Counted from the stretch's first letter, positions 27,695 through 36,915 are shown. The stretch: DNA of 64,000 nt from Nitrosotalea sp. (GCA_025451075.1 JANWLA010000023.1:52793-116792); one strand, 5' to 3'. Program-made: numbers and translations. The notes: generated by a model not told the origin, from the sequence alone.

Positions 27695-28057
27695 ATGGCA
27701 GGAAAAATCGATATAGAAAATGACAATCTAATCTTCATGCTGACTGGAATAGACAAGGTGCTTGCTCTAAAGAGTAAACTTACAATTCCGTTGAATCATG
27801 TCAAGTCTATATCGACAGTCAAGGCAGACTGGAACTATTTCAAGATGTTAAAAGTAGTGGCTACAAGGATTCCAGAAGTGGTAGCGGATGGGGTATTCGT
27901 AAGCAAAGAAGGTTTTCTTTTCTATGAGATGCATGATCCTAACAAGTGTATTACAGTTGAGTTGGAAAATGAAAAATATAAGAAGATTATCTTTGAGGTT
28001 TCCGATAAGGAGACAACTGCAAAAATGATTCAGGAAGCACTTGATAGACTACATTAA
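27695..28057 (+). CDS. Hypothetical PH-like domain protein
   Basis: KLTIPLNHVKSISTV...GFLFYEMHDPNKCITVELENEKYKKIIFEV. Confidence 0.6.
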   Translation: MAGKIDIENDNLIFMLTGIDKVLALKSKLTIPLNHVKSISTVKADWNYFKMLKVVATRIPEVVADGVFVSKEGFLFYEMHDPNKCITVELENEKYKKIIFEVSDKETTAKMIQEALDRLH

Positions 28058-28117
28058 CAAGATCTGCCAGCACTAGGTCTTGAAAGTAAACGCAAAGAAG
28101 AAAAATAGTGAGGTCTC

Positions 28118-28243
28118 ATGGTTTACCCGCCGCCGTTCTTAGTAAAAATACGTAATGAGCGTCAAGTAACATATACCAGACGACTTTTTACAAGGAAAAA
28201 ATCCGATGAAGACTTGACAGAACCAATTTTTGTTCGTTTATAA
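28118..28243 (+). CDS. Possible 41-aa microprotein upstream of eS25
   Basis: MVYPPPFLVKIRNERQVTYTRRLFTRKKSDEDLTEPIFVRL*; coding-like but short. Confidence 0.35.
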   Translation: MVYPPPFLVKIRNERQVTYTRRLFTRKKSDEDLTEPIFVRL

Positions 28244-28246
28244 ATA
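28235..28246 (+). promoter_or_regulatory. Putative TATA box for eS25 gene
   Basis: gtttataaatag ~20-30 nt upstream of ATG 28267. Confidence 0.5.
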
Positions 28247-28266
28247 GGAGAAAAAAAGAATGCACC

Positions 28267-28578
28267 ATGGGCGGCGGCAAGAAACAATCTCCAGCACAGG
28301 CAGAAAAGTCTCAGACAGCAGAAGCTGGAAAGAAGGACGGACAAAAGAAGGGAGACAGAAAAGATCAAAAGCCAAAGACCAACATTTCAGTCATCATTGA
28401 CGAAAATCAGGCAATGAACTTTATCAAGGGCGCAAAGGTCTTTACAGTCCAGGAATTATCTCGACAGACAAACGTCAAGGTATCTGCAGCAAATGCATTG
28501 CTACAAACTTTGCTCAAGAAAGGTGCTGTAAAAAGAATCGGTGGCTATAGTGGACACCACATTTATGTTCCAGCCTGA
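28267..28578 (+). CDS. rps25e: 30S ribosomal protein eS25
   Basis: Lys-rich N-terminus, VFTVQELSRQTNVKVSAANALLQTLLKKGAVKRIGGYSGHHIY. Confidence 0.85.
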   Translation: MGGGKKQSPAQAEKSQTAEAGKKDGQKKGDRKDQKPKTNISVIIDENQAMNFIKGAKVFTVQELSRQTNVKVSAANALLQTLLKKGAVKRIGGYSGHHIYVPA

Positions 28579-28949
28579 GTTATCGAAAATATATCTCCGG
28601 GTTTTACATTTTTCAATTCTTCCAGATTTGATGTTATCTTTCCTATCAATGTCATGGGTTTTGTGACTGGGACATCGTCTATAAAAAAACAGATCGAGCT
28701 ATTTGCAGCCAAGAATCCGACATCGCCTTTTTTGAACTGGGTCCTGAGTTTTTCTCCACCTGTCTTGATTGCAGTATCAACATATGCAATGCTGTTTCCC
28801 ATCATGTGGGCATTGCCCTCTACTGGAATGGATCTTGCAACTCCGCCAACTGTCTTTGGGGCAAGATGTCGCTTTAATTCCAAGTTTAGTATGGCTTTTC
28901 CCTTCAATGATAAGACAAGATCAAGCTTGGAAACCGAGCCTGCACTCAT
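28563..28949 (-). CDS. Cyclophilin-like family protein
   Basis: GNAHMMGNSIAYVDTAIKTGGEK...KKGDVGFLAANSSICFFI; convergent 16-bp overlap with eS25. Confidence 0.65.
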   Translation of the reverse strand: MSAGSVSKLDLVLSLKGKAILNLELKRHLAPKTVGGVARSIPVEGNAHMMGNSIAYVDTAIKTGGEKLRTQFKKGDVGFLAANSSICFFIDDVPVTKPMTLIGKITSNLEELKNVKPGDIFSITQAGT

Positions 28950-29000
28950 TTTTGAGGAGAAGGATTATGAATATATAACGTTTCTTTATCCCAAACCTCA

Positions 29001-29507
29001 ATGTCGGATGAACCTGAGGAAGTAAGTGTAGATACCGAAGAGGTTCAACCCGTTGAGGAAGAAGAACCCAGTATAGGTCCTGTAGTAATTGAAACAACCG
29101 AAGCTCCAGCTGAAGAAGAGGAAGAGGTAAAGCCAGGAAAGAAAGGAAAGAAGGAGCTAAGTGCTGAAGAGATTGCAGAGCAGGAAAGACTGAGAAAGAT
29201 AATTGACGCTCGTGAAATTATTGACATTGATCCAATACATGAACCAATAGAGTATGAAATGACCGGAAAGGGAAAGATAGTCATTGGCCCTCCAACACTG
29301 ACACGATTTGAAAAAGCAAGAATACTTGGAGCAAGGGCATTGCAGCTATCACTTGGCGCACCGCCTTTCATACCAATACCAAAAGATGTTGCAACATCGC
29401 TTGATCTTGCTTATGCAGAGCTTGAAAAACGTGTGATTCCAATCACAATCAGGCGAGTTTTACCAAACGGAGACTTTCAGAACATTCCAATAGATCTTTT
29501 CGATTGA
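29001..29507 (+). CDS. rpoK: DNA-directed RNA polymerase subunit K (Rpo6) with acidic N-terminal extension
   Basis: TRFEKARILGARALQLSLGAPPFI...VIPITIRRVLPNGDFQNIP. Confidence 0.92.
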   Translation: MSDEPEEVSVDTEEVQPVEEEEPSIGPVVIETTEAPAEEEEEVKPGKKGKKELSAEEIAEQERLRKIIDAREIIDIDPIHEPIEYEMTGKGKIVIGPPTLTRFEKARILGARALQLSLGAPPFIPIPKDVATSLDLAYAELEKRVIPITIRRVLPNGDFQNIPIDLFD

Positions 29508-29514
29508 TGGATGA

Positions 29515-29865
29515 TTGGTCGATAAGACTTTAATAGAATGCAGAAATGGTGGTGGTAGAGTTTTGTTGAGTGGCGTAGATAAAGTCCAACTGGATGGTAA
29601 TCCTGAAGGAAAACTAGTTACAATTTACCAGCAGGATATCGTACCATGTGCACTTGATCTGTTGGGTGACCTTGTACAACACAAGACAGTTACACTTTTG
29701 GCTAAAGGCCAGGCAATTCCTACAGCAGTTGCAGTTGCAAATATTGTAACTGAAAACATGATGAAGGGAAATTCAAGGATTGTAAATATTGTTGTAGACA
29801 GCGAAGAAGAATCTAACAGGCCACTTGTTTCACTTATCAGAATTACTGTAACAAAAACAAACTAG
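29515..29865 (+). CDS. Alba-like nucleic-acid-binding protein
   Basis: VTLLAKGQAIPTAVAVANIVTENMMKGNSRIVNIVVDSEE..., Alba-type arrangement. Confidence 0.6.
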   Translation: MVDKTLIECRNGGGRVLLSGVDKVQLDGNPEGKLVTIYQQDIVPCALDLLGDLVQHKTVTLLAKGQAIPTAVAVANIVTENMMKGNSRIVNIVVDSEEESNRPLVSLIRITVTKTN

Positions 29866-30278
29866 TACGAGCTTCCGGGACCTTTCAAAAGCATGTTTTC
29901 GCATTCCTTGCATACTGCTTCATCAATGTTTGATTCAAGCTTGTGGTGAATGTCGCATATTAGCAGGCTTGACTTGATATAATTGCACAGGCCAATGAAC
30001 TTTGAGAGGCTTGCAGGTGTGTATGCCATCTTGGATGCCAAGTTGTTTGAAATGTCATTTATCATCTCAGAGACTTCTTTTACTGATAACAACTTGTTAA
30101 TCAAAACTGGATCGCCCCTTGTTCCCCTGACATAATTGCTTATGGCAGCCTGGGTCACTCCAAGCAATTTTGAAACTTCTTCTTCTCGTATCTTGTGCTC
30201 CTCGATTAGCTTTTTGGCAAGTATTGCCCTTAACGCAGGTATGAGAGTCTTAGTTTCTATCTCTGACGGAAGAAGCAT
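29862..30278 (-). CDS. HTH transcriptional regulator
   Basis: KIREEEVSKLLGVTQAAISNYVRGTRG helix-turn-helix. Confidence 0.85.
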   Translation of the reverse strand: MLLPSEIETKTLIPALRAILAKKLIEEHKIREEEVSKLLGVTQAAISNYVRGTRGDPVLINKLLSVKEVSEMINDISNNLASKMAYTPASLSKFIGLCNYIKSSLLICDIHHKLESNIDEAVCKECENMLLKGPGSSY

Positions 30279-30363
30279 GTGTCAAAATGCCTCTGTAAAA
30301 TATTTAAACCTAGTCATATTTTTCGTGATGACTTTTTTTAGAGGGTGTGAAACTATCCATTGA

Positions 30364-31314
30364 TTGCAAGAAATCATATCGCAGATCAAGTCACTCTTGG
30401 AAAAATCTGTACAGAATAACATCTGTGGTTCAATTGCCCTGTCTGGGGGATTGGATTCATCAATTCTTGCATCTTGTGTGAAAAACAAAAAAATGACAGC
30501 CTTGGCACTTGTTGCAAAAGATTTTGCATCAACGGATCTGGTGCATGCACAGCTTGTGGCAAAATCATGTGGCCTGGAGCTTGATGTCTCCTCTGCTGGT
30601 GTGGACGATCTACTTGCTGCTGCAGAAGATACAATCAAGATACTAAAAGTGTTCAACCCAATTGAGATTCGAAACAATATTGTGATATACCTTACAATGA
30701 AGTCTGCAAAAGAGTCTGGATTTGATTCCATAATGACTGGAGACGGGGCAGACGAGCTCTTCGCAGGGTATAACTTTTTCAAGAGATTATCCGGATTGGA
30801 ACTTGAAAAAGATCTGCAAAGGATATGGGATGTGATGCATTTCCCATCACGTACCATATCCCAATCAGTTGGAATCTTGCTGCACACGCCATTTTTGGAC
30901 GATGCAGTGTCCGAGTATGTAAAAAAGATCCCACCAGATCTGAAGATCCATGAAGAGGGGGGCAAAAAATATGGCAAGTGGATACTCCGCAAGGCATTTG
31001 AAAACTCTCTTCCAGAGTCTATAATCTGGAGGGAAAAATCTGCAATGCAGGACGGCTCTGGCACAAGCGGCCTGACGTCTTTTCTTGATGGCATGATGCC
31101 AGACTCTTACTATGAGGGACAATCAAAACATTATTTTCAAAAAGAGCAGGTCAAGATATTGTCAAAAGAGTCTTTATACTATTATGAGATATATCGGAAA
31201 TATTTTGACATGCCGTATAAGTTGGGAAAATCTGAGGCCAAGTGTCCAAACTGTAACTATGGGATAAACACAGGTTCTCACTTTTGCCGCATGTGCGGAA
31301 GTTATCCTATTTAG
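30364..31314 (+). CDS. Asparagine-synthetase-like protein (synthetase domain only) with C-terminal zinc ribbon
   Basis: SGGLDSSILAS PP-loop, DGADELFAGYNFF; CPNCNYGINTGSHFCRMCG at the C-terminus; no N-terminal Ntn glutaminase domain. Confidence 0.85.
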   Translation: MQEIISQIKSLLEKSVQNNICGSIALSGGLDSSILASCVKNKKMTALALVAKDFASTDLVHAQLVAKSCGLELDVSSAGVDDLLAAAEDTIKILKVFNPIEIRNNIVIYLTMKSAKESGFDSIMTGDGADELFAGYNFFKRLSGLELEKDLQRIWDVMHFPSRTISQSVGILLHTPFLDDAVSEYVKKIPPDLKIHEEGGKKYGKWILRKAFENSLPESIIWREKSAMQDGSGTSGLTSFLDGMMPDSYYEGQSKHYFQKEQVKILSKESLYYYEIYRKYFDMPYKLGKSEAKCPNCNYGINTGSHFCRMCGSYPI

Positions 31315-31453
31315 CTTTCTTCCACTTGTTGGGTTTTTTACTAAATATTCTCTTGCATCCATGGCAGCAAAAATAATACTTTTTGCCTTCATACTCGTGA
31401 ACAAGTGCAAGACTCTCATCTAGTTCGATTCCGCATACTGGATCAACTGGCAT
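31307..31453 (-). CDS. YHS-domain microprotein (48 aa)
   Basis: MPVDPVCGIELDESLALVHEYEGKKYYFCCHGCKRIFSKKPNKWKKAK*. Confidence 0.85.
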   Translation of the reverse strand: MPVDPVCGIELDESLALVHEYEGKKYYFCCHGCKRIFSKKPNKWKKAK

Positions 31454-31542
31454 ATTGAAGATTCGTCTTGCGTTTGTATTTAAAACTTACAATTTGAGGT
31501 GGGGAATTGAATTAACTGATTAGTTCTCCCATATCATACAAG

Positions 31543-31632
31543 ATTCAAAATTGGTACTGAAAACTAGAAGATTTCTACACCAATTTTTTAAAGCATACAT
31601 GTCCAGTACGTGTACGAAATGAAAACTCTACA
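31543..31632 (+). repeat. Dispersed upstream module R1 copy B
   Basis: agattcaaaattggtactgaaaactagaagatttctacaccaattttttaaagcatacatgtccagtacgtgtacgaaatgaaaactctacaa. Confidence 0.8.
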
Positions 31633-32938
31633 AATCTTGATTCTTGCAGTACTGGGAATAGTAGTAATTACATGCACATCTTTTTTCCTGATTTATCCCT
31701 TGGTATACAACAAACAGCAATCAATGATGACTAATTTTGGTCCATTTAACCAAGTAACTACCGTCATAATTCCTCAAGGCGCAGAAGATCAAAGTTCAGG
31801 CAAGAATTATGATCCGCAGTACATTCGAGTAATAATCGGAGTAAACAATACTGTCAGATGGATAAACGATGACTTTACAATGAATAGTGTGGTTGCAGAT
31901 AACTCGAGTGATCCAGATTTCTATGATGTAACAAATAGATTTTCAGCAGTAATGGAGAATGCAAAAATGCCAAACTTTCTAAAACCCGGGGAATCATTTG
32001 AATATACATTTACAAAACCTGGATATTTTGGATATCACGGAGTACCACATCCTTGGCAGAGGGGATGGGTGTTGGTGTTGACATCAGATCAATCTGATAA
32101 ACAGATTCCAGAGCATACAGATTTTGGTGCCAGTGGTCTTCATGACACTTATGCTGCTGGGCAGAAAATTGATTTTACTATTGAATTGTCAGGGTATGGA
32201 ATAACATGTCCAGTTCCTGACATAATTATTCAAAGACTCGATGGAGACATCATATGGCATGCAAATCATCCTGCCATTACATCATGTGATCCTCAACGTG
32301 GAGGATTTAGAATACAGTACAAACTTTCAGATGGATTTGGAGTTCCAATCATAAACGAGACTGGTTCGTATATGGTGGTTGTATCTTATGACAACCAAAC
32401 AATGAGACTGCCATTTGTTGTTGTACCGTCAACTATTAACATAAAAGATCTCTCTGAAAGTTTACCGCAGTACCCCTCATCTACTGTCTCATTCGAAATA
32501 TGTGACATTCCGTATCCTCGATCAAATACGGGTGTTGCAGTATTGTACATGCCATCTAATTCAACAGGCAAAATTTGCGCAACATATCATAATCCGGATT
32601 CTCCTACACAATCTAGCACCAGAGTCTTTACAGCAAAAGATGTGCAACAACAAGCAAATGAAATCACTATCTCTGCACATCCTGATATTGTTCCGACGGG
32701 AAATAGTACAATAGTGTATACTATAAAAACTGAAAGTCAGGCAGGACTCTACGGCATATCATTTTTTTGTGGTAGCATTCCATTTGTAGTAGGTTATGAT
32801 AATCAATCAAGAATAATTTTAGATGATTTTCCATGGCTCTACAAAAATGACATATGTCTTTCCCAGACCAACGTGTTTCAAATCACGGGTTTGAGTGGAA
32901 TTCATGTAAAATATGTGACTGAGGTACACCGCGGTTAA
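31619..32938 (+). CDS. Secreted cupredoxin-like domain protein
   Basis: N-terminal TM; TVRWINDDFTMNSVVAD...KPGESFEYTFTKPGYFGYHGVPHPWQRGWVLV cupredoxin architecture. Confidence 0.8.
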   Translation: MKTLQILILAVLGIVVITCTSFFLIYPLVYNKQQSMMTNFGPFNQVTTVIIPQGAEDQSSGKNYDPQYIRVIIGVNNTVRWINDDFTMNSVVADNSSDPDFYDVTNRFSAVMENAKMPNFLKPGESFEYTFTKPGYFGYHGVPHPWQRGWVLVLTSDQSDKQIPEHTDFGASGLHDTYAAGQKIDFTIELSGYGITCPVPDIIIQRLDGDIIWHANHPAITSCDPQRGGFRIQYKLSDGFGVPIINETGSYMVVVSYDNQTMRLPFVVVPSTINIKDLSESLPQYPSSTVSFEICDIPYPRSNTGVAVLYMPSNSTGKICATYHNPDSPTQSSTRVFTAKDVQQQANEITISAHPDIVPTGNSTIVYTIKTESQAGLYGISFFCGSIPFVVGYDNQSRIILDDFPWLYKNDICLSQTNVFQITGLSGIHVKYVTEVHRG

Positions 32939-33082
32939 TCAAAATGATGGTATTGAATTGATTCACAAATTCTCTTTCACAGTGTTTTGTTTACGATACA
33001 ATTTCATACAGTAACACTTACAATTAAAGAAGAGATGTGGATTTTTTAATTTGATCTCTTGTGGGCCTTGTATCACATGTGA

Positions 33083-33265
33083 CTAAACCGTGGCCACATC
33101 TAGATTCCTTATGAAATCTTGCATTCTCTGCATGCTCTTTGCATTTAGTACCAATTCATTTAGGTAACTCTCTTTGCCCACGCATACGATATTTTTTAAT
33201 CCTTCATGAGATTCATGATGTTGCTTTTTCTGAGGTTTTTCGTGCTCATATTTGATGTCACTCAT
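33083..33265 (-). CDS. Hypothetical small protein
   Basis: 60 aa ORF. Confidence 0.35.
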   Translation of the reverse strand: MSDIKYEHEKPQKKQHHESHEGLKNIVCVGKESYLNELVLNAKSMQRMQDFIRNLDVATV

Positions 33266-33338
33266 CTTATTTTGTATTGTACACTTGATAGTATTATCTT
33301 CGTGTTTTTTATTTTAAAAATACAAGGTGTGGATTGTT

Positions 33339-33530
33339 TTATCTGATTCTTTCCAAAAGTAGCTTCTTGTCTTCGTAATACATTCGCAAGATAGAGTTTT
33401 TTTCAAGCGATTTTAGCAGATATAAAATTCCGCCTTTTCTGGTGACTCTGATCTTTTTTATCTTGTATACCTTTTTGGGTTCATCACTTGCTGTTATGCG
33501 TACTCTCTCCCCGCTTTTGAATACGGTCAA
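33339..33530 (-). CDS. Hypothetical small basic protein
   Basis: MTVFKSGERVRITASDEPKKVYKIKKIRVTRKGGILYLLKSLEKNSILRMYYEDKKLLLERIR. Confidence 0.5.
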   Translation of the reverse strand: MTVFKSGERVRITASDEPKKVYKIKKIRVTRKGGILYLLKSLEKNSILRMYYEDKKLLLERIR

Positions 33531-33720
33531 TGTGTTTCAAATTGATGGTATCCGGTACGATTGATAAATATCGTCTATGGTTTTTACAAGTCCTATATAG
33601 AAATACTTGTATCATTATTATTTTAGGATCTGAATGAATAATTGCAAAAAATTCCTAAGATTTTACACGTGTATTACATGCAATACATTTCTAAAATAAA
33701 AGTGATTTAAAATATCACAA

Positions 33721-34167
33721 CTAGGGATTTCTGGTAGGCTTCCAGGCTGAAAACCATGACTGGATTATGCTTGTATCCATGCTTGTAAATGCCTTCAAGT
33801 TGTCATGAAATGTTCTGATGTTCTGTCTTGTTGCATCTATTGCAGTTATCATGGCCTTGTTCTGAAGCGAGGTAGTTTTTACAAACTCGTCTGTTGCGTC
33901 GTTGATTGATTTTAGGTATGACTGTGGGAGATTTGATCCCATGCCGCTCTTTGTTATCATTTCTTGCTGGAATACCATTGTATTGTCTAGTGCATTCTTG
34001 CATGTCAAAACGAATTCCTGCTGTAGCTGAGAAACTGCTTCCATGCATTGTGTTACATTTTTCTCAACTTCTTCAAAGTAACGGTTTACGTTTTGTCTGT
34101 ATGCTGCGTAGATTTCTTTTGTCTCGGGCTTGTTTGTCTTCTCGCTTAACATCTCAGTTTTACTCAT
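33721..34167 (-). CDS. Helical, phasin-like hypothetical protein
   Basis: 148 aa, all-helical amphipathic, FEEVEKNVTQCMEAVSQLQQEFVLTCKNALDNTMVFQQEM. Confidence 0.55.
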   Translation of the reverse strand: MSKTEMLSEKTNKPETKEIYAAYRQNVNRYFEEVEKNVTQCMEAVSQLQQEFVLTCKNALDNTMVFQQEMITKSGMGSNLPQSYLKSINDATDEFVKTTSLQNKAMITAIDATRQNIRTFHDNLKAFTSMDTSIIQSWFSAWKPTRNP

Positions 34168-34379
34168 GATTGTATATCATGACATGTTTTCATAAAGGCC
34201 TTGACAATAGACTGCTTATAACTACATAAGATATGTGATGGATAGTTTTGCATGTATCCTTGTATTGCAATATGATAATACCTTTTTTCTAATAGTTCAT
34301 CTGTTTTCTATGATGTTCATCTCTAGCTAAATCAATTTCGATCAAACTCATTAAATCAAAAAGATCCCTAGTTGAAACC

Positions 34380-34478
34380 ATGCCAACTTGTAAGGAATGC
34401 AATACGGTTTTCTACTCTAATGAGGGCCTCGAAGTCCACCTGATTTATGCTCATAAAAAGAGCAAGATGTTGAATTAA
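34380..34478 (+). CDS. C2H2 zinc-finger microprotein (32 aa)
   Basis: MPTCKECNTVFYSNEGLEVHLIYAHKKSKMLN*. Confidence 0.65.
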   Translation: MPTCKECNTVFYSNEGLEVHLIYAHKKSKMLN

Positions 34479-34555
34479 CAAGGTATTTCTCATTGCACAT
34501 CATTACGCATGACTTTAACCGATGGTTTTAGATGATTCAATGACATATTACAAAC

Positions 34556-34768
34556 ATGGACAGGATACGACTAAAATCAAATGATATACTATCAGTTGGC
34601 TATGATGAACCGCTGCAGATACTTGAAATACAATTTCATCATGGTGGAATCTACCAGTACTTTGGTGTACCAAAAAAGATCTACGACGGACTGGTAAAGT
34701 CTGTTCTATCCCATGGACAATACCACACTAGATACATCAAGAACAGATACCGACACGAGAAAATCTGA
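34556..34768 (+). CDS. KTSC-domain protein
   Basis: IRLKSNDILSVGYDEPLQILEIQFHHGGIYQYFGVPKKIYDGLVKS..HGQYHTRYIKNRY. Confidence 0.85.
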   Translation: MDRIRLKSNDILSVGYDEPLQILEIQFHHGGIYQYFGVPKKIYDGLVKSVLSHGQYHTRYIKNRYRHEKI

Positions 34769-35018
34769 TTTTTTTGTTGCTGTAATTTGCAAAAATGTGC
34801 GTGTAAAAACAAATGTGAGCTGGTTAGTTACTCCAGTCCTTCTCCGACATAAAATCAGGGATGTGCAAACTCACACCACTCTACTGTAGGTATGGTGCAT
34901 TCCCAGATTAAAAGCCTGGTAATGGTACCTGTGTCTTGCAAGCGTATGCTTGCTTGTAACTGTAAATGCCATCTATTGCCGGTTTAATACCGATGAGGGC
35001 ATACCATAACTTGAGGAA

Positions 35019-35417
35019 TTGACACAAATGACAGAAAATGAAAATGCGCCAACATACGAATGGAAGGAAATTGGAACTGTTGGTGTAGATACTGGAGAGA
35101 TAATAATTGCAGACCCTGCAAATGTCCTCTCACCAAGAGAATACGATGAGCTCCACAAAAAAGAGACTGGTGCAAAATTGCCGCTTCATATTGATTTTAA
35201 ACACGGTATCGTATCCAAGACCGGATTTTCTGATGGTATCTATCATGTCTTTGCCAAGTTTGGAGATTTTGGTAAAGTTGCAAAGAGAATAATGGAGATT
35301 AGAATTATTTTTGACATGGTCGATGGTGATTCTGAAAAAGTATCTGACATTCCAAGAAAAGAATCATCTAGTATGCCTGAAAAGAAAGATGACCTGTCAA
35401 AAGGCGTCAAGCTATAA
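35019..35417 (+). CDS. Hypothetical protein
   Basis: EWKEIGTVGVDTGEIIIADPANVLS...DGIYHVFAKFGDFGKVAKRIMEIRIIF. Confidence 0.65.
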   Translation: MTQMTENENAPTYEWKEIGTVGVDTGEIIIADPANVLSPREYDELHKKETGAKLPLHIDFKHGIVSKTGFSDGIYHVFAKFGDFGKVAKRIMEIRIIFDMVDGDSEKVSDIPRKESSSMPEKKDDLSKGVKL

Positions 35418-35457
35418 AAAATAACTTTCCAGTCTGACTGTATCTTATAATTTGTGA

Positions 35458-35610
35458 CTATTGACTTGCCTTGTTCAAATCCAATATTTTTTTCATGGCA
35501 TTGTCTCTTTTGTCAAAATTTGTGTTTTTCTCAAAGTATAGTTCGCTATCGCATTTGGTTTGCTCTGAAATTAATTCATGCAACAATGTGGTCAGTTCAT
35601 GTGTGTCCAT
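35458..35610 (-). CDS. Possible 50-aa hypothetical protein
   Basis: MDTHELTTLLHELISEQTKCDSELYFEKNTNFDKRDNAMKKILDLNKASQ*. Confidence 0.35.
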   Translation of the reverse strand: MDTHELTTLLHELISEQTKCDSELYFEKNTNFDKRDNAMKKILDLNKASQ

Positions 35611-35689
35611 GATATCACATGATCTTCATTTCTATTAAACAGCTCTAGTTGGCATTTACCGTAACAAAAGAGGTTCATCACGAACTCTA

Positions 35690-35944
35690 TTGCACTGGTA
35701 TATTAGAGACGAGGCTCATATGCTAATCATGGAATCTGGAACTGAAAACCAAATTAATTCTAACATGGGAAAACAGCTAGTTGAAAAACTCTTGTTTCTA
35801 TCTCGTATTGATCAATACATAGATGGTGCGCAGATAAAAGGAAACAAACAAGCTGAATTGAGTTTGCAAATACTCCGTGCTGTGGAACAAAAGAATACCA
35901 ATTTGTTACAAGACTTTCTTATCACAGATGCAAGTGCAAGTTAA
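35690..35944 (+). CDS. Hypothetical protein
   Basis: 84 aa ORF; in-frame ATG 35720 is an alternative start. Confidence 0.45.
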   Translation: MHWYIRDEAHMLIMESGTENQINSNMGKQLVEKLLFLSRIDQYIDGAQIKGNKQAELSLQILRAVEQKNTNLLQDFLITDASAS

Positions 35945-35945
35945 A

Positions 35946-36098
35946 ATGCTCAAGAAATTTTTGAAAACCATGTGGAAATCAAAACATGAGGAATCTAAAG
36001 AAAAACGTCATGTGGAACAGAAAGAAATGAAAGAAGAAATCCCTGAGTTGGAGCAAGTCAAGCAAGATACACAAAAAGAGATTGAAGATCAAGAATAA
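35946..36098 (+). CDS. Hypothetical charged small protein
   Basis: MLKKFLKTMWKSKHEESKEKRHVEQKEMKEEIPELEQVKQDTQKEIEDQE*. Confidence 0.4.
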   Translation: MLKKFLKTMWKSKHEESKEKRHVEQKEMKEEIPELEQVKQDTQKEIEDQE

Positions 36099-36117
36099 TT
36101 AGAATTTTTCTATAACA

Positions 36118-36915
36118 TCAAATATTGAAAAGATCTTTTGCGTTTTGATACATCAATTCATTCCTGTATTCTTTCTTTAACTTTAATTTTGAAACAAAAC
36201 TAAGGTATGAATCCATGTCTGAAATCGGCCAATCTGTGCCATATAGCAGATAGTGTGGCTCTCCGGCATAACTAATCAACTCTGCAACTTTTTTAACCAT
36301 TATTTCTTCAAAAAAGTGATCAAATTTACCAACGGCCAGGCCTGATATGTCTGCATAAACATTATCATTCTTGTAAACAACTTCTTGGCAATCTTCAATC
36401 CATGGGTTTCCAAGATGGCACATGACAATCTTAAGTTCTGGATTGTCAACTGCAACCTCATCTAGGTGAAGAGGATGTGAAAATTTCAGCTTGCCTTTTT
36501 CAGAAAATGTATCCCCCGTATGCACCATCACTGGGACTCCAAATTCCACACAAGTGTCATAGACTTTTTGGTATCTCTTGTCGTATGGATAATAGTGCTC
36601 ATAACCACAGTAAATCTTGAGCCCCTTGACTGAACCGTCTTTTATCCATTTTCTGTATTGTTTCAAGTCTGATTCTGTGTGATTGTCAATACTATACCCT
36701 GCAACTAGTCCAATGTTATCGTATTTCTTTGTCGCCTCAATCAATTGTTGTATTGATGGTCTTTGCTCATTTACTATGTATGATGAGAGCACCACGGAAT
36801 AATCCACGTTATGGCTTGACATTTCTAAAAGTAATTTCTTAACCCTACCTTCAAGTGAGGAAATTTTTTCCAAGGATTCGTACTGGTTTAGATGAGTATG
36901 GCAATCAATTATCAA
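36118..36915 (-). CDS. Amidohydrolase family protein
   Basis: IIDCHTHLN, VMVHTGDTF, IVMCHLGNPWIED, LLYGTDWPI. Confidence 0.9.
   Translation of the reverse strand: MIIDCHTHLNQYESLEKISSLEGRVKKLLLEMSSHNVDYSVVLSSYIVNEQRPSIQQLIEATKKYDNIGLVAGYSIDNHTESDLKQYRKWIKDGSVKGLKIYCGYEHYYPYDKRYQKVYDTCVEFGVPVMVHTGDTFSEKGKLKFSHPLHLDEVAVDNPELKIVMCHLGNPWIEDCQEVVYKNDNVYADISGLAVGKFDHFFEEIMVKKVAELISYAGEPHYLLYGTDWPISDMDSYLSFVSKLKLKKEYRNELMYQNAKDLFNI

Noticed and set aside
30282-31094. 270-aa minus-strand ORF
   Set aside because: Antisense to the asparagine-synthetase-like gene; low-complexity Ser/Phe shadow composition.
35458-35480. tRNA-like T-arm text (ttgttcaaatcc)
   Set aside because: No acceptor/anticodon stems around it; sits in a small ORF.
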